This document shows, one piece after another, positions 22,424-34,484 of a DNA stretch of 64,000 nt; position 1 is the first letter of the stretch; every line of letters begins with the position of its first letter. This DNA comes from Mytilisepta virgata. Taxonomy: Eukaryota > Mollusca > Bivalvia > Mytilida > Mytilidae. Position numbers and translations under genes: made by a program. The stretch lies in contig CM051518.1 of the NCBI GenBank assembly GCA_028015205.1, forward strand, positions 28,851,001-28,915,000, in the 5' to 3' direction. The notes below the pieces were generated by a model, which was not told the origin of the DNA, did no database searches, and worked only from the letters and a program-made list of their open reading frames with translations.

Positions 22424-24236
22424 ATTATTCTTCTTCTTTTCCGCGGTCACTATAACAAAAGTGTCGCGACATATCTTTACGATACTTGGTACCATTATTC
22501 GGTCATACTCTGACTCGCTTTGACTGACCCTGCGAAACCGATCTATTTTTAGTAACGGAGTTATCTGCCCGACATTCAAAAACCTTGTGTGCAGATAAAC
22601 TCAGAAACCGTAACCGTTATCAAAAATCTGAAGCGGGGGAAATGTTGCTAGACTCCTGGTCATGATTCGTCACGCAAAAAAAACCATTTCGATCAACTGC
22701 CTAGTTACGCGTTTTTGACTCGAAAAGTGTCGCGACTCGTCAAATTTTTTTTCTTCAAAACGGTTAGTCCTAGAGACTTGGGACCTTCACCAATCATCCT
22801 GGATGACATATGTTGCATTCAAAAATGTCAAGGTCAAAGGTCAAATCTCAAGGTCAGAGGTCATGGTACACCTTGTTATCAGGTTAACTCAAAAACCATA
22901 CAAAATTTAAGCAGACATGTAATGGGGAAAATACTTGTCTCATTTAGACCTTTCTTTGATATAAGAGTCGAACCCTGTACGACAAACGGTTTTCGAGTTA
23001 TAGCCCTTAACGCGTTTCGGCTAAATGGTTTTTGGCCTATAACTTGAAAATGGTTCGAGATAACATAGTAAACATATGGGTTATTGGTGACCGTCAACTT
23101 ATTCCCTTCAATTTAAAATCAAACTCGATTGGCTAATGGCGGCCATTTTCAAAATGGCCGACACTGTAAACAGTTTTTGTGGAAAAGCACGTAAACCGTA
23201 CAAAATTGAAGCAGACAATACATGGGAAAATTGTTCGTCACGTCGAAATCTACAAAAAAGTCTTCAGGACCGAAACCGTAAGTTCTACGATGACTCCTTA
23301 AAGAGTTACTGCCCCTGACGTATGTTTGTTTTATACTATATCTCGAAAACCATTATAGATATGAAGAAAATGTTAATACAAAAAAAGATCAGTTACAAAA
23401 GATCTACATTTTAGTACCAAGGTCAAAAGTCAGATATCAAGGTCATCCAAAAAGCCCTTAGCAACCGATGGAAAAGTACCTAGCAACCATATATATTTAT
23501 GTTCAGGATCATATTATAGAGCCATAGAGGTCAAAATGGAAGGTCAAGGGTCAAGGTCATCGAAAAAGTCCTTAGTAACCGACGGAAAAGTACCTAGCAA
23601 CCATATATATTTATGCTGAGGATCATATTATAGAGCCATAGATGTCAAAATTGAAGGTCAAGGATCAAGGTCATTGAAAAAGTCCTTAGCAACCGATGGA
23701 AAAGTACCTAGCAACCATATATATTTATGCTCAGGATCATATTATAGAGCCATAGAGGTCAAAATGGAAGGTCAAAATCAAGGTCATTGAAAAAGTCCTT
23801 AGCAACCGATGGAAAAGTACCTAGCAACCATATATATTTCTGTTCAGAATCCTGTTTTAGAGGTGTAGAGGTGAAAATGGAAGGTCAAGGGTCAAGGTCA
23901 ATGAAAAAGTCCTTAGCAACCGATAAAAAAGTACCTAGCAACCATATATATTTATGTTCAAGACCCTATTTTAGAGCTGTAGAGATCAAAATGGAAGGTC
24001 ATGGTCAAGGTCATAGAAAAAGTCATTAGCAACCGATGTAAAAGTACCTAGCAACCATATATATCTATGTTCAGGAACCTCTTTCAGAGCTGTAGAGGTC
24101 AAATCAAAGGTCAATGGTCAAGGTCATGGTGACAGAGTCCTATATTTTGACTAATATCCTTAGCAACTGAGGATTAAAAGGTCAATTTGACACGGGAAAG
24201 ACCTTGCAATTGTTCTCTGAACAATTGTCTTTTTAT
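22424..24236 (+). mobile_element. Family A body 5
   Basis: Six subrepeats. Private markers shared with body 8 include CCATTTCGATCAACTGCCTA (22,684) and TTTCTTTGATATAAGAGTCG (22,950). Confidence 0.93.
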
Positions 24237-24240
24237 TATT

Positions 24241-24396
24241 AAGGTCTTTCCCACTACAGTGGAAAGACCTTATTGTATTTCTTCTGATTATTATTATTAT
24301 TAAGGTCTTTCCCACTACAGTGGAAAGACCTTATTGTATTTCTTCTGATTATTATTATTATTATTAAGGTCTTTCCCACTACAGTGGAAAGACCTT
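24241..24396 (+). repeat. Three consecutive family-A heads (24,241; 24,302; 24,366)
   Basis: Three 31-bp hairpins, each separated by TATTGTATTTCTTCTG and ATT repeats, immediately before a family-C head. Confidence 0.95.
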
Positions 24397-24423
24397 ATTG
24401 TATTTCTTCTGATTATTATTATT

Positions 24424-25818
24424 AGGTCTTTCCATTTCCAAATGGAAAGACATATAGCTATTCTTATGATTATTATTATTATTATTTTTATTCTTTCTTT
24501 TCCGCCACATTTCAAAGTCTTCTGTTTTTAAGAGCTTACGACATATCATTATGAAACTTCTTATATGATATCGGTGTGTTAAAATCTATTCGATTTCAAC
24601 CCTGAGTTATCGAACTTTTTTCCATTACAGAGTTATCTCCCCGAACACCGTAACCCTTGTTATGATTTAAACTCTGAAACCGTAAGAGATACGCTAAAAC
24701 TTAAGGGTGGAAAATGTTCAACTACGTAGACCGATGATTCATTACATTTGGTCCAAAGAGATTTGATGACTCCTTCAAGGGGCATAACTGCATCAAAATC
24801 TATAGAGAAGACTCTGAGGGTCAAAAGTAAGGTTAGGGGTCAGATATCAATATGAAACTTTATAGTTGGTCTCCACAAGCCATTCCAAGAAAAATAATGT
24901 CAAGGTCAAAGATCAAGGTCAAGTTCTAAATTATTTTTATTCTTTTTTTCCGCCACATTTCAAAGTCTTCTTGTTTCAACAGCTTACGTCGTATCATTAT
25001 GAAACTTCTTATATGATATCGGTGTGTTAAAATCTATTCGAAATCGACCCTGAGTTATCGAACTTTTTTCCATTACAGAGTTATCTCCCCGAACACCGTA
25101 ACCCTTGTTACGATTTAAACTCTGAAACCGTAAGAGATACGCTAAAACTTAAGGATGGAAAATGTTCAACTACGTAGACCGATGATTCATTACATTTTGT
25201 CCAAAGAGATTTGATGACTCCTTCAAGGGGCATAACTGCATCAAAATCTAGACAGAAGACTTTAAGGGTCAAAAGTAAGGTTAGGGGTCAGATATCAATA
25301 TGAAACTTTATAGTTGGTCTCCACAAGCAATTCCAAGAAAAATAATGTCAAGGTCAAAGGTCAAGGTCAAGTTCTAAATTTTGACTTTTCCTTGTTATGA
25401 GTATTCCTCTAAAAGGGTAGAAGATAGATGATGAAATATAATTGGGAAAATGTAAAGGACATTGAGACGCAACTTTTTTCCATTAGTGTCAAAGTCCTAT
25501 GACGTCATCTTGTAGGAGTTATTGTCCTTAGAACATAAAATTAAATAGTTTTTCATAAACAACTTGATAATGGTATATAGTAAAGGCACTGGGTCTTTTG
25601 AAATGACACCAGGGACCATTGACCTTCAAAAAGATCAAAAGGTCAAAGGTCAAGGTCATGTCCTAGATATTAAACTTGGCTTTTAAACAGTTTGTTCATG
25701 GTTTTTAAGACTTTTTTACAACATTTTAAGGTAAAAAAGACTTACTAGGGTGTCATAACACTCTCCATAATCGAATGGAAAGACCTTACATTTGTTCTCG
25801 GAACAAATGTCTTACTAG
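24424..25818 (+). mobile_element. Family C element nested in a family-A microsatellite
   Basis: The head at 24,424 is AGGTCTTTCCATTT, a short loop, AAATGGAAAGACAT (one mismatch in the inner arm). A first body (about 24,484-24,932) stops at GTTCTAAATT without a tail. A second body starts ATTCTTTTTTTCCGCC at about 24,940 and runs to the tail AATGGAAAGACCTT plus a hairpin with arms CATTTGTTC and GAACAAATG (25,774-25,810). The tailless first body looks like a recombination product between two C copies. ATT repeats flank both sides, with A heads before and an A body after. Confidence 0.88.
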
Positions 25819-27642
25819 TTATTATTATTATTCTTCTTCTTTTCCGCGGTCACTATAACAAAAGTGTCGCGACATATCTTTACGATACTTGGTACCATTA
25901 TTCGGTCATACTCTGACTCGCTTTGACTGACCCTGCGAAACCGATCTATTTTTAGTAACGGAGTTATCTGCCCGACATTCAAAAACCTTGTGTGCAGATA
26001 AACTCAGAAACCGTAACCGTTATCAAAAATCTGAAGCGGGGGAAATGTTGCTAGACTCCTGGTCATGATTCGTCACGCAAAAAAAAACATTTCGATCAAC
26101 TTCCTAGTTACGCGTTTTTGACTCGAAAAGTGTCGCGACTCGTCAAATTTTTTTTCTTCAAAACGGTTAGTCCTAGAGACTTGGGACCTTCACCAATCAT
26201 CCTGGATGATATATGTTGCATTCAAAAATGTCAAGGTCAAAGGTCAAATCTCAAGGTCAGAGGTCATGGTACACCTTGTTATCAGGTTAACTCAAAAACC
26301 ATACAAAATTTAAGCAGACATGTAATGGGGAAAATACTTGTCTCATTTAGACCTTTATTTGATATAAAGGGTCGAACCCTGTACGACAAACGGTTTTCGA
26401 GTTATAGCCCTTAACGCGTTTCGGCTAAATGGTTTTTGGCCTATAACTTGAAAATGGTTCGAGATAACATAGTAAACATATGGGTTATTGGTGACCGTCA
26501 ACTTATTCCCTTCAATTTAAAATCAAACTCGATTGGCTAATGGCGGCCATTTTCAAAATGGCCGACACTGTAAACAGTTTTTGTAGAAAAGCACGTAAAC
26601 CGTACAAAATTGAAGCAGACAATACATGGGAAAATTGTTCGTCACGTCGAAATCTACAAAAAAGTCTTCAGGACCGAAACCGTAAGTTCTACGATGACTC
26701 CTTAAAGAGTTACTGCCCCTGACGTATGTTTGTTTTATACTATATCTCGAAAACCATTATAGATATGAAGAAAATGTTAATACAAAAAAAGATCAGCTAC
26801 AAAAGATCTACATTTTAGTACCAAGGTCAAAAGTCAGATATCAAGGTCATCCAAAAAGCCCTTAGCAACCGATGGAAAAGTACCTAGCAACCATATATAT
26901 TTATGTTCAGGATCATATTATAGAGCCATAGAGGTCAAAATGGAAGGTCAAGGGTCAATGTCATCGAAAAAGTCCTTAGTAACCGACGGAAAAGTACCTA
27001 GCAACCATATATATTTATGCTGAGGATCATATTATAGAGCCATAGAGGTCAAAATTGAAGGTCAAGGATCAAGGTCATTGAAAAAGTCCTTAGCAACCGA
27101 TGGAAAAGTACCTAGCAACCATATATATTTATGCTCAGGATCATATTATAGAGCCATAGAGGTCAAAATGGAAGGTCAAAATCAAGGTCATTGAAAAAGT
27201 CCTTAGCAACCGATGGAAAAGTACCTAGCAACCATATATATTTCTGTTCAGAATCCTGTTTTAGAGCTGTAGAGGTGAAAATGGAAGGTCAAGGGTCAAG
27301 GTCAATGAAAAAATCCTTAGGAACCGATAGAAAAGTACCTAGCAACCATATATATTTATGTTCAGGACCGTATTTTAGAGCTGTAGAGATCAAAATGGAA
27401 GGTCATGGTCAAGGTCATAGAAAAAGTCATTAGCAACCGATGTAAAAGTACCTAGCAACCATATATATCTATGTTCAGGAACCTCTTTTAGAGCTGTAGA
27501 GGTCAAATCAAAGGTCAATGGTCAAGGTCATGGTGACAGAGTCCTATATTTTGACTAATATCCTTAGCAACTGAGGATTAAAAGGTCAATTTGACACGGG
27601 AAAGACCTTGCAATTGTTCTCTGAACAATTGTCTTTTTAATT
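25819..27642 (+). mobile_element. Family A body 6
   Basis: Follows the C tail across ATTATTATTATT. Six subrepeats, otherwise standard. Confidence 0.93.
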
Positions 27643-27673
27643 AAGGTCTTTCCCACTACAGTGGAAAGACCTT
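27643..27673 (+). repeat. Single family-A head
   Basis: A complete 31-bp hairpin placed directly after the tail of body 6 (spacer AATT). Confidence 0.95.
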
Positions 27674-29123
27674 ATTGTATTTCTTCTGATTATTATTATT
27701 ATTATTATTATTATTCTTCTTCTTTTCCGCGGTCACTATAACAAAAGTGTCGCGACATATCTTTACGATACTTGGTACCATTATTCGGTCATACTCTGAC
27801 TCGCTTTGACTGACCCTGCGAAACCGATCTATTTTTAGTAACGGAGTTATCTGCCCGACATTCAAAAACCTTGCGTGCAGATAAACTCAGAAACCGTAAC
27901 CGTTATCAAAAATCTGAAGCGGGGGAAATGTTGCTAGACTCCTGGTCATGATTCGTCACGCAAAAAAAAACATTTCGATCAACTTCCTAGTTACGCGTTT
28001 TTGACTCGAAAAGTGTCGCGACTCGTCAAATTTTTTTTCTTCAAAACGGTTAGTCCTAGAGACTTGGGACCTTCACCAATCATCCTGGATGACATATGTT
28101 GCATTCAAAAATGTCAAGGTCAAAGGTCAAATCTCAAGGTCAGAGGTCATGGTACACCTTGTTATCAGGTTAACTCAAAAACCATACAAAATTTAAGCAG
28201 ACATGTAATGGGGAAAATACTTGTCTCATTTAGACCTTTATTTGATATAAAGGGTCGAACCCTGTACGACAAACGGTTTTCGAGTTATAGCCCTTAACGC
28301 GTTTCGGCTAAATGGTTTTTGACCTATAACTTGAAAATGGTTCGAGATAACATAGTAAACATATGGGTTATTGGTGACCGTCAACTTATTCCCTTCAATT
28401 TAAAATCAAACTCGATTGGCTAATGGCGGCCATTTTCAAAATGGCCGACACTGTAAACAGTTTTTGTGGAAAAGCACGTAAACCGTACAAAATTGAAGCA
28501 GACAATACATGGGAAAATTGTTCGTCACGTCGAAATCTACAAAAAAGTCTTCAGGACCGAAACCGTAAGTTCTACGATGACTCCTTAAAGAGTTACTGCC
28601 CCTGACGTATGTTTGTTTTATACTATATCTCGAAAACCATTATAGATATGAAGAAAATGTTAATACAAAAAAAGATCAGTTACAAAAGATCTACATTTTA
28701 GTACCAAGGTCAAAAGTCAGATATCAAGGTCATCCAAAAAGCCCTTAGCAACCGATGGAAAAGTACCTAGCAACCATATATATTTATGTTCAGGATCATA
28801 TTATAGAGCCATAGAGGTCAAAATGGAAGGTCAAGGGTCAAGGTCATCGAAAAAGTCCTTAGTAACCGACGGAAAAGTACCTAGCAACCATATATATTTA
28901 TGCTGAGGATCATATTATAGAGCCATAGAGGTCAAAATTGAAGGTCAAGGATCAAGGTCATTGAAAAAGTCCTTAGCAACCGATGGAAAAGTACCTAGCA
29001 ACCATATATATTTATGCTCAGGATCATATTATAGAGCCATAGAGGTCAAAATGGAAGGTCAAAATCAAGGTCATTGAAAAAGTCCTTAGCAACCGATGGA
29101 AAAGTACCTAGCAACCATATATA

Positions 29124-30642
29124 CTCTCTCAAAAAAGAAACGCAACATACAGAAAATAGGAAATTTACTTCATATATTATTTTCATAATTTATGATATAA
29201 ATAATTTACACAGGAATGCAAAAATTGGCACACTTCTTGTTCATGAGTTCTTTTACCTTGGAATATCACAGTTTGTCACATATTGTCAATAAATCACTCA
29301 TAAATTGTCAATATCTGGTATGTCCACCATTTGCTTGTAACACAGCCCCGACTCTTCTTGGCATAGATTGAATTAAACGCTGAGTTCGAACACGCGGTAT
29401 CCTTTGCCACTCAAACTGAAGTGCCTGCTGTAATTGTTGCAGATTTTGCGGTGGTGGTTGTCGTTGGCGCACGCGCCGATCCACTTCATCCCACAAATGT
29501 TCAATTGGATTAAGATCGGGTGATCGTGACGGCCAACGGATCACATTGACATTCTGTTGTTCTAAAAAGTCTACTGTTACACGTGCTGTATGTGGTCGGG
29601 CATTGTCGTGCTGAAAAATTTCTCTCCGAATGTCAATTACGGGCAATAAATGAGGTCGTAAAATTTCGTCTCTATACCTAACAGCGTTCAGATTGCCTTG
29701 GATATGTATCAGCTGTGTGTTTCTGGCATAAGAAATAGCGGCCCACATCATAACACTGCCTCCGCCAAAATTGTCTCTCTCCACAACACAGTTTTGCGCA
29801 AAACGTTCGTTTCGGCGCCTATACACACGTATGCGACCATCTCGCTTTTCCAGTTGAAAACGTGACTCATCGCTGAACCATACTCTTCTCCAGTTCTGTA
29901 AATTCCATGCACGAACTGTAGTACACCATCTAACCCTCGCTCGGCGGTGTTGGCGTCTCAGTGTTGCTCCAAAGTAAGGTCTTCTTGCCCTCAATCCATG
30001 AGAACGTAACCGATTGGGTACTGTCTGTGCTGATATACGGCGCAACCCAGGGACGTTTACAGCTGTTTCTGTTGCAGCAATAGTCCTATTCCGCAGATGG
30101 AAAAGTCTGATGTAACGATCTTGCGCCCTGGTTGTAACACGCGGGCGCCCTGAACGTGGCCGATCTGTCGTAGTACCAAGCTGCAGGTAGCGTCCCCAAA
30201 GGCGTGAAATTGTGCTACGATGAACATTGTACGTTACAGCAACAGCATTCTGTGATTCTCCGGCCTCTAGTCGTCCGATAGCGATATTCCGGGTAGCAGC
30301 GTCTAACCTTGGCATAGCGTCACCTCATCAGAATTTTATTTTACGAATGCATTCATGAAAAGAAATACCGGGTTTTTATACCGACTGACTGAGCTAAAAA
30401 ATAACCCATGATTTGCACGTGAAAGTCGACCCAGTTTTTGGCAATGCGTAAATCGTAGGGTGTCCCAGATTGCGACCAAAGTCGTTTACGGGTGGATGAA
30501 TTTAAATGATTGTACCTGGAAACTTTTTATGAAGGTGTAATTATGATCATGTGTACATATATTTTGATATTTATTGGTTATTTGTCCGGAAAAATAATAT
30601 TTCAAAAAGATAATCTGATGTTGCGTTTCTTTTTTGAGAGAG
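29124..30642 (-). mobile_element. Intact Tc1/mariner transposon
   Basis: About 1,519 bp, with terminal inverted repeats CTCTCTCAAAAAAGAAACGC (continuing AACAT) on the left and the reverse complement ending TTTTTTGAGAGAG on the right. The flanks are TATATA on both sides; uninterrupted sibling bodies give the empty site (CCATATATATTTCTG), consistent with TA target duplication. One full-length transposase lies on the minus strand. Confidence 0.96.
29308..30315 (-). CDS. Tc1-family transposase (DD34E), apparently intact
   Basis: 335 residues, the usual Tc1 transposase length. It should bind the terminal inverted repeats, cut both ends and insert the element at TA. The N-terminal half has two helix-turn-helix-like regions (about 5-45 and 65-110) joined by a GRPR linker (56-59). 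The catalytic residues are all present: Asp149 in WFSDESRF, Asp237 in FQHDNARPHTA and Glu272 in NPIEHLW, with 34 residues between the second Asp and Glu. The start is the first ATG of the frame (MPRLDAATRN), close inside the right terminal repeat. The gene is alone in its element. No frameshift or stop is visible, so the copy may be recent or active. It is richer in GC than the surrounding repeats. Confidence 0.97.
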   Translation of the reverse strand: MPRLDAATRNIAIGRLEAGESQNAVAVTYNVHRSTISRLWGRYLQLGTTTDRPRSGRPRVTTRAQDRYIRLFHLRNRTIAATETAVNVPGLRRISAQTVPNRLRSHGLRARRPYFGATLRRQHRRARVRWCTTVRAWNLQNWRRVWFSDESRFQLEKRDGRIRVYRRRNERFAQNCVVERDNFGGGSVMMWAAISYARNTQLIHIQGNLNAVRYRDEILRPHLLPVIDIRREIFQHDNARPHTARVTVDFLEQQNVNVIRWPSRSPDLNPIEHLWDEVDRRVRQRQPPPQNLQQLQQALQFEWQRIPRVRTQRLIQSMPRRVGAVLQANGGHTRY

Positions 30643-31050
30643 TATATATTTCTGTTCAGAATCCTGTTTTAGAGCTGTAGAGGTGAAAATGGAAGGTCAA
30701 GGGTCAAGGTCAATGAAAAAGTCCTTAGCAACCGATAGAAAAGTACCTAGCAACCATATATATTTATGTTCAGGACCCTATTTTAGAGCTGTAGAGATCA
30801 AAATGGAAGGTCATGGTCAAGGTCATAGAAAAAGTCATTAGCAACCGATGTAAAAGTACCTAGCAACCATATATATCTATGTTCAGGAACCTCTTTCAGA
30901 GCTGTAGAGGTCAAATCAAAGGTCAATGGTCAAGGTCATGGTGACAGAGTCCTATATTTTGACTAATATCCTTAGCAACTGAGGATTAAAAGGTCAATTT
31001 GACACGGGAAAGACCTTGCAATTGTTCTCTGAACAATTGTCTTTTTAATT

Positions 31051-32757
31051 ATTATTATTATTCTTCTTCTTTTCCGCGGTCACTATAACAAAAGTGTCGC
31101 GACATATCTTTACGATACTTGGTACCATTATTCGGTCATACTCTGACTCGCTTTGACTGACCCTGCGAAACCGATCTATTTTTAGTAACGGAGTTATCTG
31201 CCCGACATTCAAAAACCTTGTGTGCAGATAAACTCAGAAACCGTAACCGTTATCAAAAATCTGAAGCGGGGGAAATGTTGCTAGACTCCTGGTCATGATT
31301 CGTCACGCAAAAAAAACCATTTCGATCAACTGCCTAGTTACGCGTTTTTGACTCGAAAAGTGTCGCGACTCGTCAAATTTTTTTTCTTCAAAACGGTTAG
31401 TCCTAGAGACTTGGGACCTTCACCAATCATCCTGGATGACATATGTTGCATTCAAAAATGTCAAGGTCAAAGGTCAAATCTCAAGGTCAGAGGTCATGGT
31501 ACACCTTGTTATCAGGTTAACTCAAAAACCATACAAAATTTAAGCAGACATGTAATGGGGAAAATACTTGTCTCATTTAGACCTTTCTTTGATATAAGAG
31601 TCGAACCCTGTACGACAAACGGTTTTCGAGTTATAGCCCTTAACGCGTTTCGGCTAAATGGTTTTTGGCCTATAACTTGAAAATGGTTCGAGATAACATA
31701 GTAAACATATGGGTTATTGGTGACCGTCAACTTATTCCCTTCAATTTAAAATCAAACTCGATTGGCTAATGGCGGCCATTTTCAAAATGGCCGACACTGT
31801 AAACAGTTTTTGTGGAAAAGCACGTAAACCGTACAAAATTGAAGCAGACAATACATGGGAAAATTGTTCGTCACGTCGAAATCTACAAAAAAGTCTTCAG
31901 GACCGAAACCGTAAGTTCTACGATGACTCCTTAAAGAGTTACTGCCCCTGACGTATGTTTGTTTTATACTATATCTCGAAAACCATTATAGATATGAAGA
32001 AAATGTTAATACAAAAAAAAATCAGTTACAAAAGATCTACATTTTAGTACCAAGGTCAAAAGTCAGATATCAAGGTCATCCAAAAAGCCCTTAGCAACCG
32101 ATGGAAAAGTACCTAGCAACCATATATATTTATGTTCAGGATCATATTATAGAGCCATAGAGGTCAAAATGGAAGGTCAAGGGTCAAGGTCATCGAAAAA
32201 GTCCTTAGTAACCGACGGAAAAGTACCTAGCAACCATATATATTTATGCTGAGGATCATATTATAGAGCCATAGAGGTCAAAATGGAAGGTCAAAATCAA
32301 GGTCATTGAAAAAGTCCTTAGCAACCGATGGAAAAGTACCTAGCAACCATATATATTTCTGTTCAGAATCCTGTTTTAGAGCTGTAGAGGTGAAAATGGA
32401 AGGTCAAGGGTCAAGGTCAATGAAAAAGTCCTTAGCAACCGATAGAAAAGTATCTAGCAACCATATATATTTATGTTCAGGGCCCTATTTTAGAGCTGTA
32501 GAGATCAAAATGGAAGGTCATCGTCAAGGTCATAGAAAAAGTCATTAGCAACCGATGTAAAAGTACCTAGCAACCATATATATCTATGTTCAGGAACCTC
32601 TTTCAGAGCTGTAGAGGTCAAATCAAAGGTCAATGGTCAAGGTCATGGTGACAGAGTCCTATATTTTGACTAATATCCTTAGCAACTGAGGATTAAAAGG
32701 TCAATTTGACACGGGAAAGACCTTGCAATTGTTCTGTGAACAATTGTCTTTTTAATT
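31051..32757 (+). mobile_element. Family A body 8
   Basis: Only five subrepeats. It carries the same private markers as body 5 (CAACTGCCTAG at about 31,328; TTTCTTTGATATAAGAGTCG at about 31,583). Confidence 0.93.
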
Positions 32758-32788
32758 AAGGTCTTTCCCACTACAGTGGAAAGACCTT
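32758..32788 (+). repeat. Single family-A head
   Basis: A 31-bp hairpin directly after the tail of body 8. A short TTATTATT tract and a variant head follow. Confidence 0.95.
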
Positions 32789-32812
32789 ATTGTATTTCTT
32801 CTGATTATTATT

Positions 32813-34372
32813 AAGGTCTTTCCCTTTGCAGAAGGAAAGACCTTACTGTATTTCTTATGATTATTATTATTATTATTATTATTTTTTTTTTTCTGCCGCA
32901 GATGTCAAAAAAGTGTCGCGACCTATCATTACGAAACTTAGTACTATTAAACGACACTACTTGGGCTCGACTTGAGTCGGCCTGCGAAACCGATCTATTT
33001 TTAGTAACGGAGTTATCTGCCCCAGACCGTAAAACCTTGTGTGCAGATTAACTCAAAAACCGTAACCGTTATCAAAAATCTGAAGTGGGGAAAATGTTGC
33101 TCAACTCCTGGACATGATTCGTCATGCAAAAAAAAATGTTCTGATCGACTTCCTGGTTACGCGTTTTTGACCCGAAAAGTGTCGCGACACGTTAAATTTT
33201 TTTTCTTCAAAACGGTAAGTCCTAGAGACTTGGGACCTTCACCAATCATCCTGGATGACATATGTTGCATTCAAAAATGTCAAGGTCAAAGGTCAAATCT
33301 CAAGGTCAGAGGTCATGGTACACCTTGTTATCAGGTTAACTCAAAAACCATACAAAATTTAAGCAGACATGTAATGGGGAAAATACTTGTCTCATTTAGA
33401 CCTTTATTTGATATAAAGGGTCGAACCCTGTACGACAAACGGTTTTCGAGTTATAGCCCTTAACGCGTTTCGGCTAAATTGTTTTTGGCCTATAACTTGA
33501 AAATGGTTCGAGATAACATAGTAAACATATGGGTTATTGGTGACCGTCAACTTATTCCCTTCAATTTAAAATCAAACTTGATTGGCTAATGGCGGCCATT
33601 TTCAAAATGGCCGACACCATAAACAGTTTTTATGAAATAACACTTAAACCGTACAAAATTGAAGCGGACAATACATGGGGAAAATGTTCGCCATGTCGAA
33701 ATCTACAAAAAATGTTTCAGGTGCGAAAGCGCAAAATTTGTCGTTTTTGAGTTATCGCACTTGATTCGTATTTTGAAAATGATTTTTTCTTTATAACTTT
33801 TTAACCATAAAAGATGGTGAATGAAACATTGGGTTCATTTGAAAGAGAATTAAAAGACCTACAATTTGAGCCCAAACAGTGCATGATTCGGTTGATTGGT
33901 TTCAAAATGGCGGCCAAAAACATATCATAAACTGCGTTATTTACCAATAACTTTTAAACCGTTGCACATTATATAGTAAACATGTATACTTAAATGAATC
34001 AGTATGCAAAGACCTACAATTTGAGTCAAAGGTCATGGGTCAAGGTCATTCCCTAGCAACAAGGTAACGTTTATGAAAAGTCCATAGCAACCATATGTAT
34101 TCTTAACCAACACTACCTTCTGAGTTTAGAATTAAGTTTGATAACCGGAAGTGACCTTCTGTCCATAGCAACCGACAAAGTCCTTAACAACCATACTTTT
34201 TCTGACACTAGGCCCCTTGATCTTTATTCTGGAACCTATATGATAACTATTGGCAACATTTTATCGTAAACAAAATGACTCAATTGTCTTAAGTATTTGT
34301 ATAGGACACCATAACACTAACTAGAGACGGGGAAAGACCTCACATTTGTTCTCTGAACAAATGACTTTTTAA
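32813..34372 (+). mobile_element. Variant (v) family-A element, complete head to tail
   Basis: The head is AAGGTCTTTCC, loop CTTTGCAGAA, GGAAAGACCTT, followed by ACTGTATTTCTTATG. The body starts TTTCTGCCGCAGATGTC (about 32,890). The 3' half differs from A (AAAATGGCGGCCAAAAACAT; GCAACCATATGTATTCTTAA). The tail has GGGGAAAGACCTC and hairpin arms CATTTGTTC and GAACAAATG. It is the only v copy here with both ends, and sits between A heads. Confidence 0.9.
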
Positions 34373-34383
34373 TTATTATTATT

Positions 34384-34484
34384 AAGGTCTTTCCCACTAC
34401 AGTGGAAAGACCTTATTGTATTTCTTCTGATTATTATTATTATTATTATTATTAAGGTCTTTCCCACTACAGTGGAAAGACCTT
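34384..34484 (+). repeat. Two consecutive family-A heads (34,384; 34,454)
   Basis: Two 31-bp hairpins separated by TATTGTATTTCTTCTG and ATT repeats, following the v tail. Confidence 0.95.

Larger units (their letters stand above)
27674..31050 (+). mobile_element. Family A body 7, split by a Tc1 transposon
   Basis: Standard body with six subrepeats. The fourth is cut at its CCATATATATTT segment by the element at 29,124-30,642. Without the insert the unit is about 1.83 kb. Confidence 0.93.
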
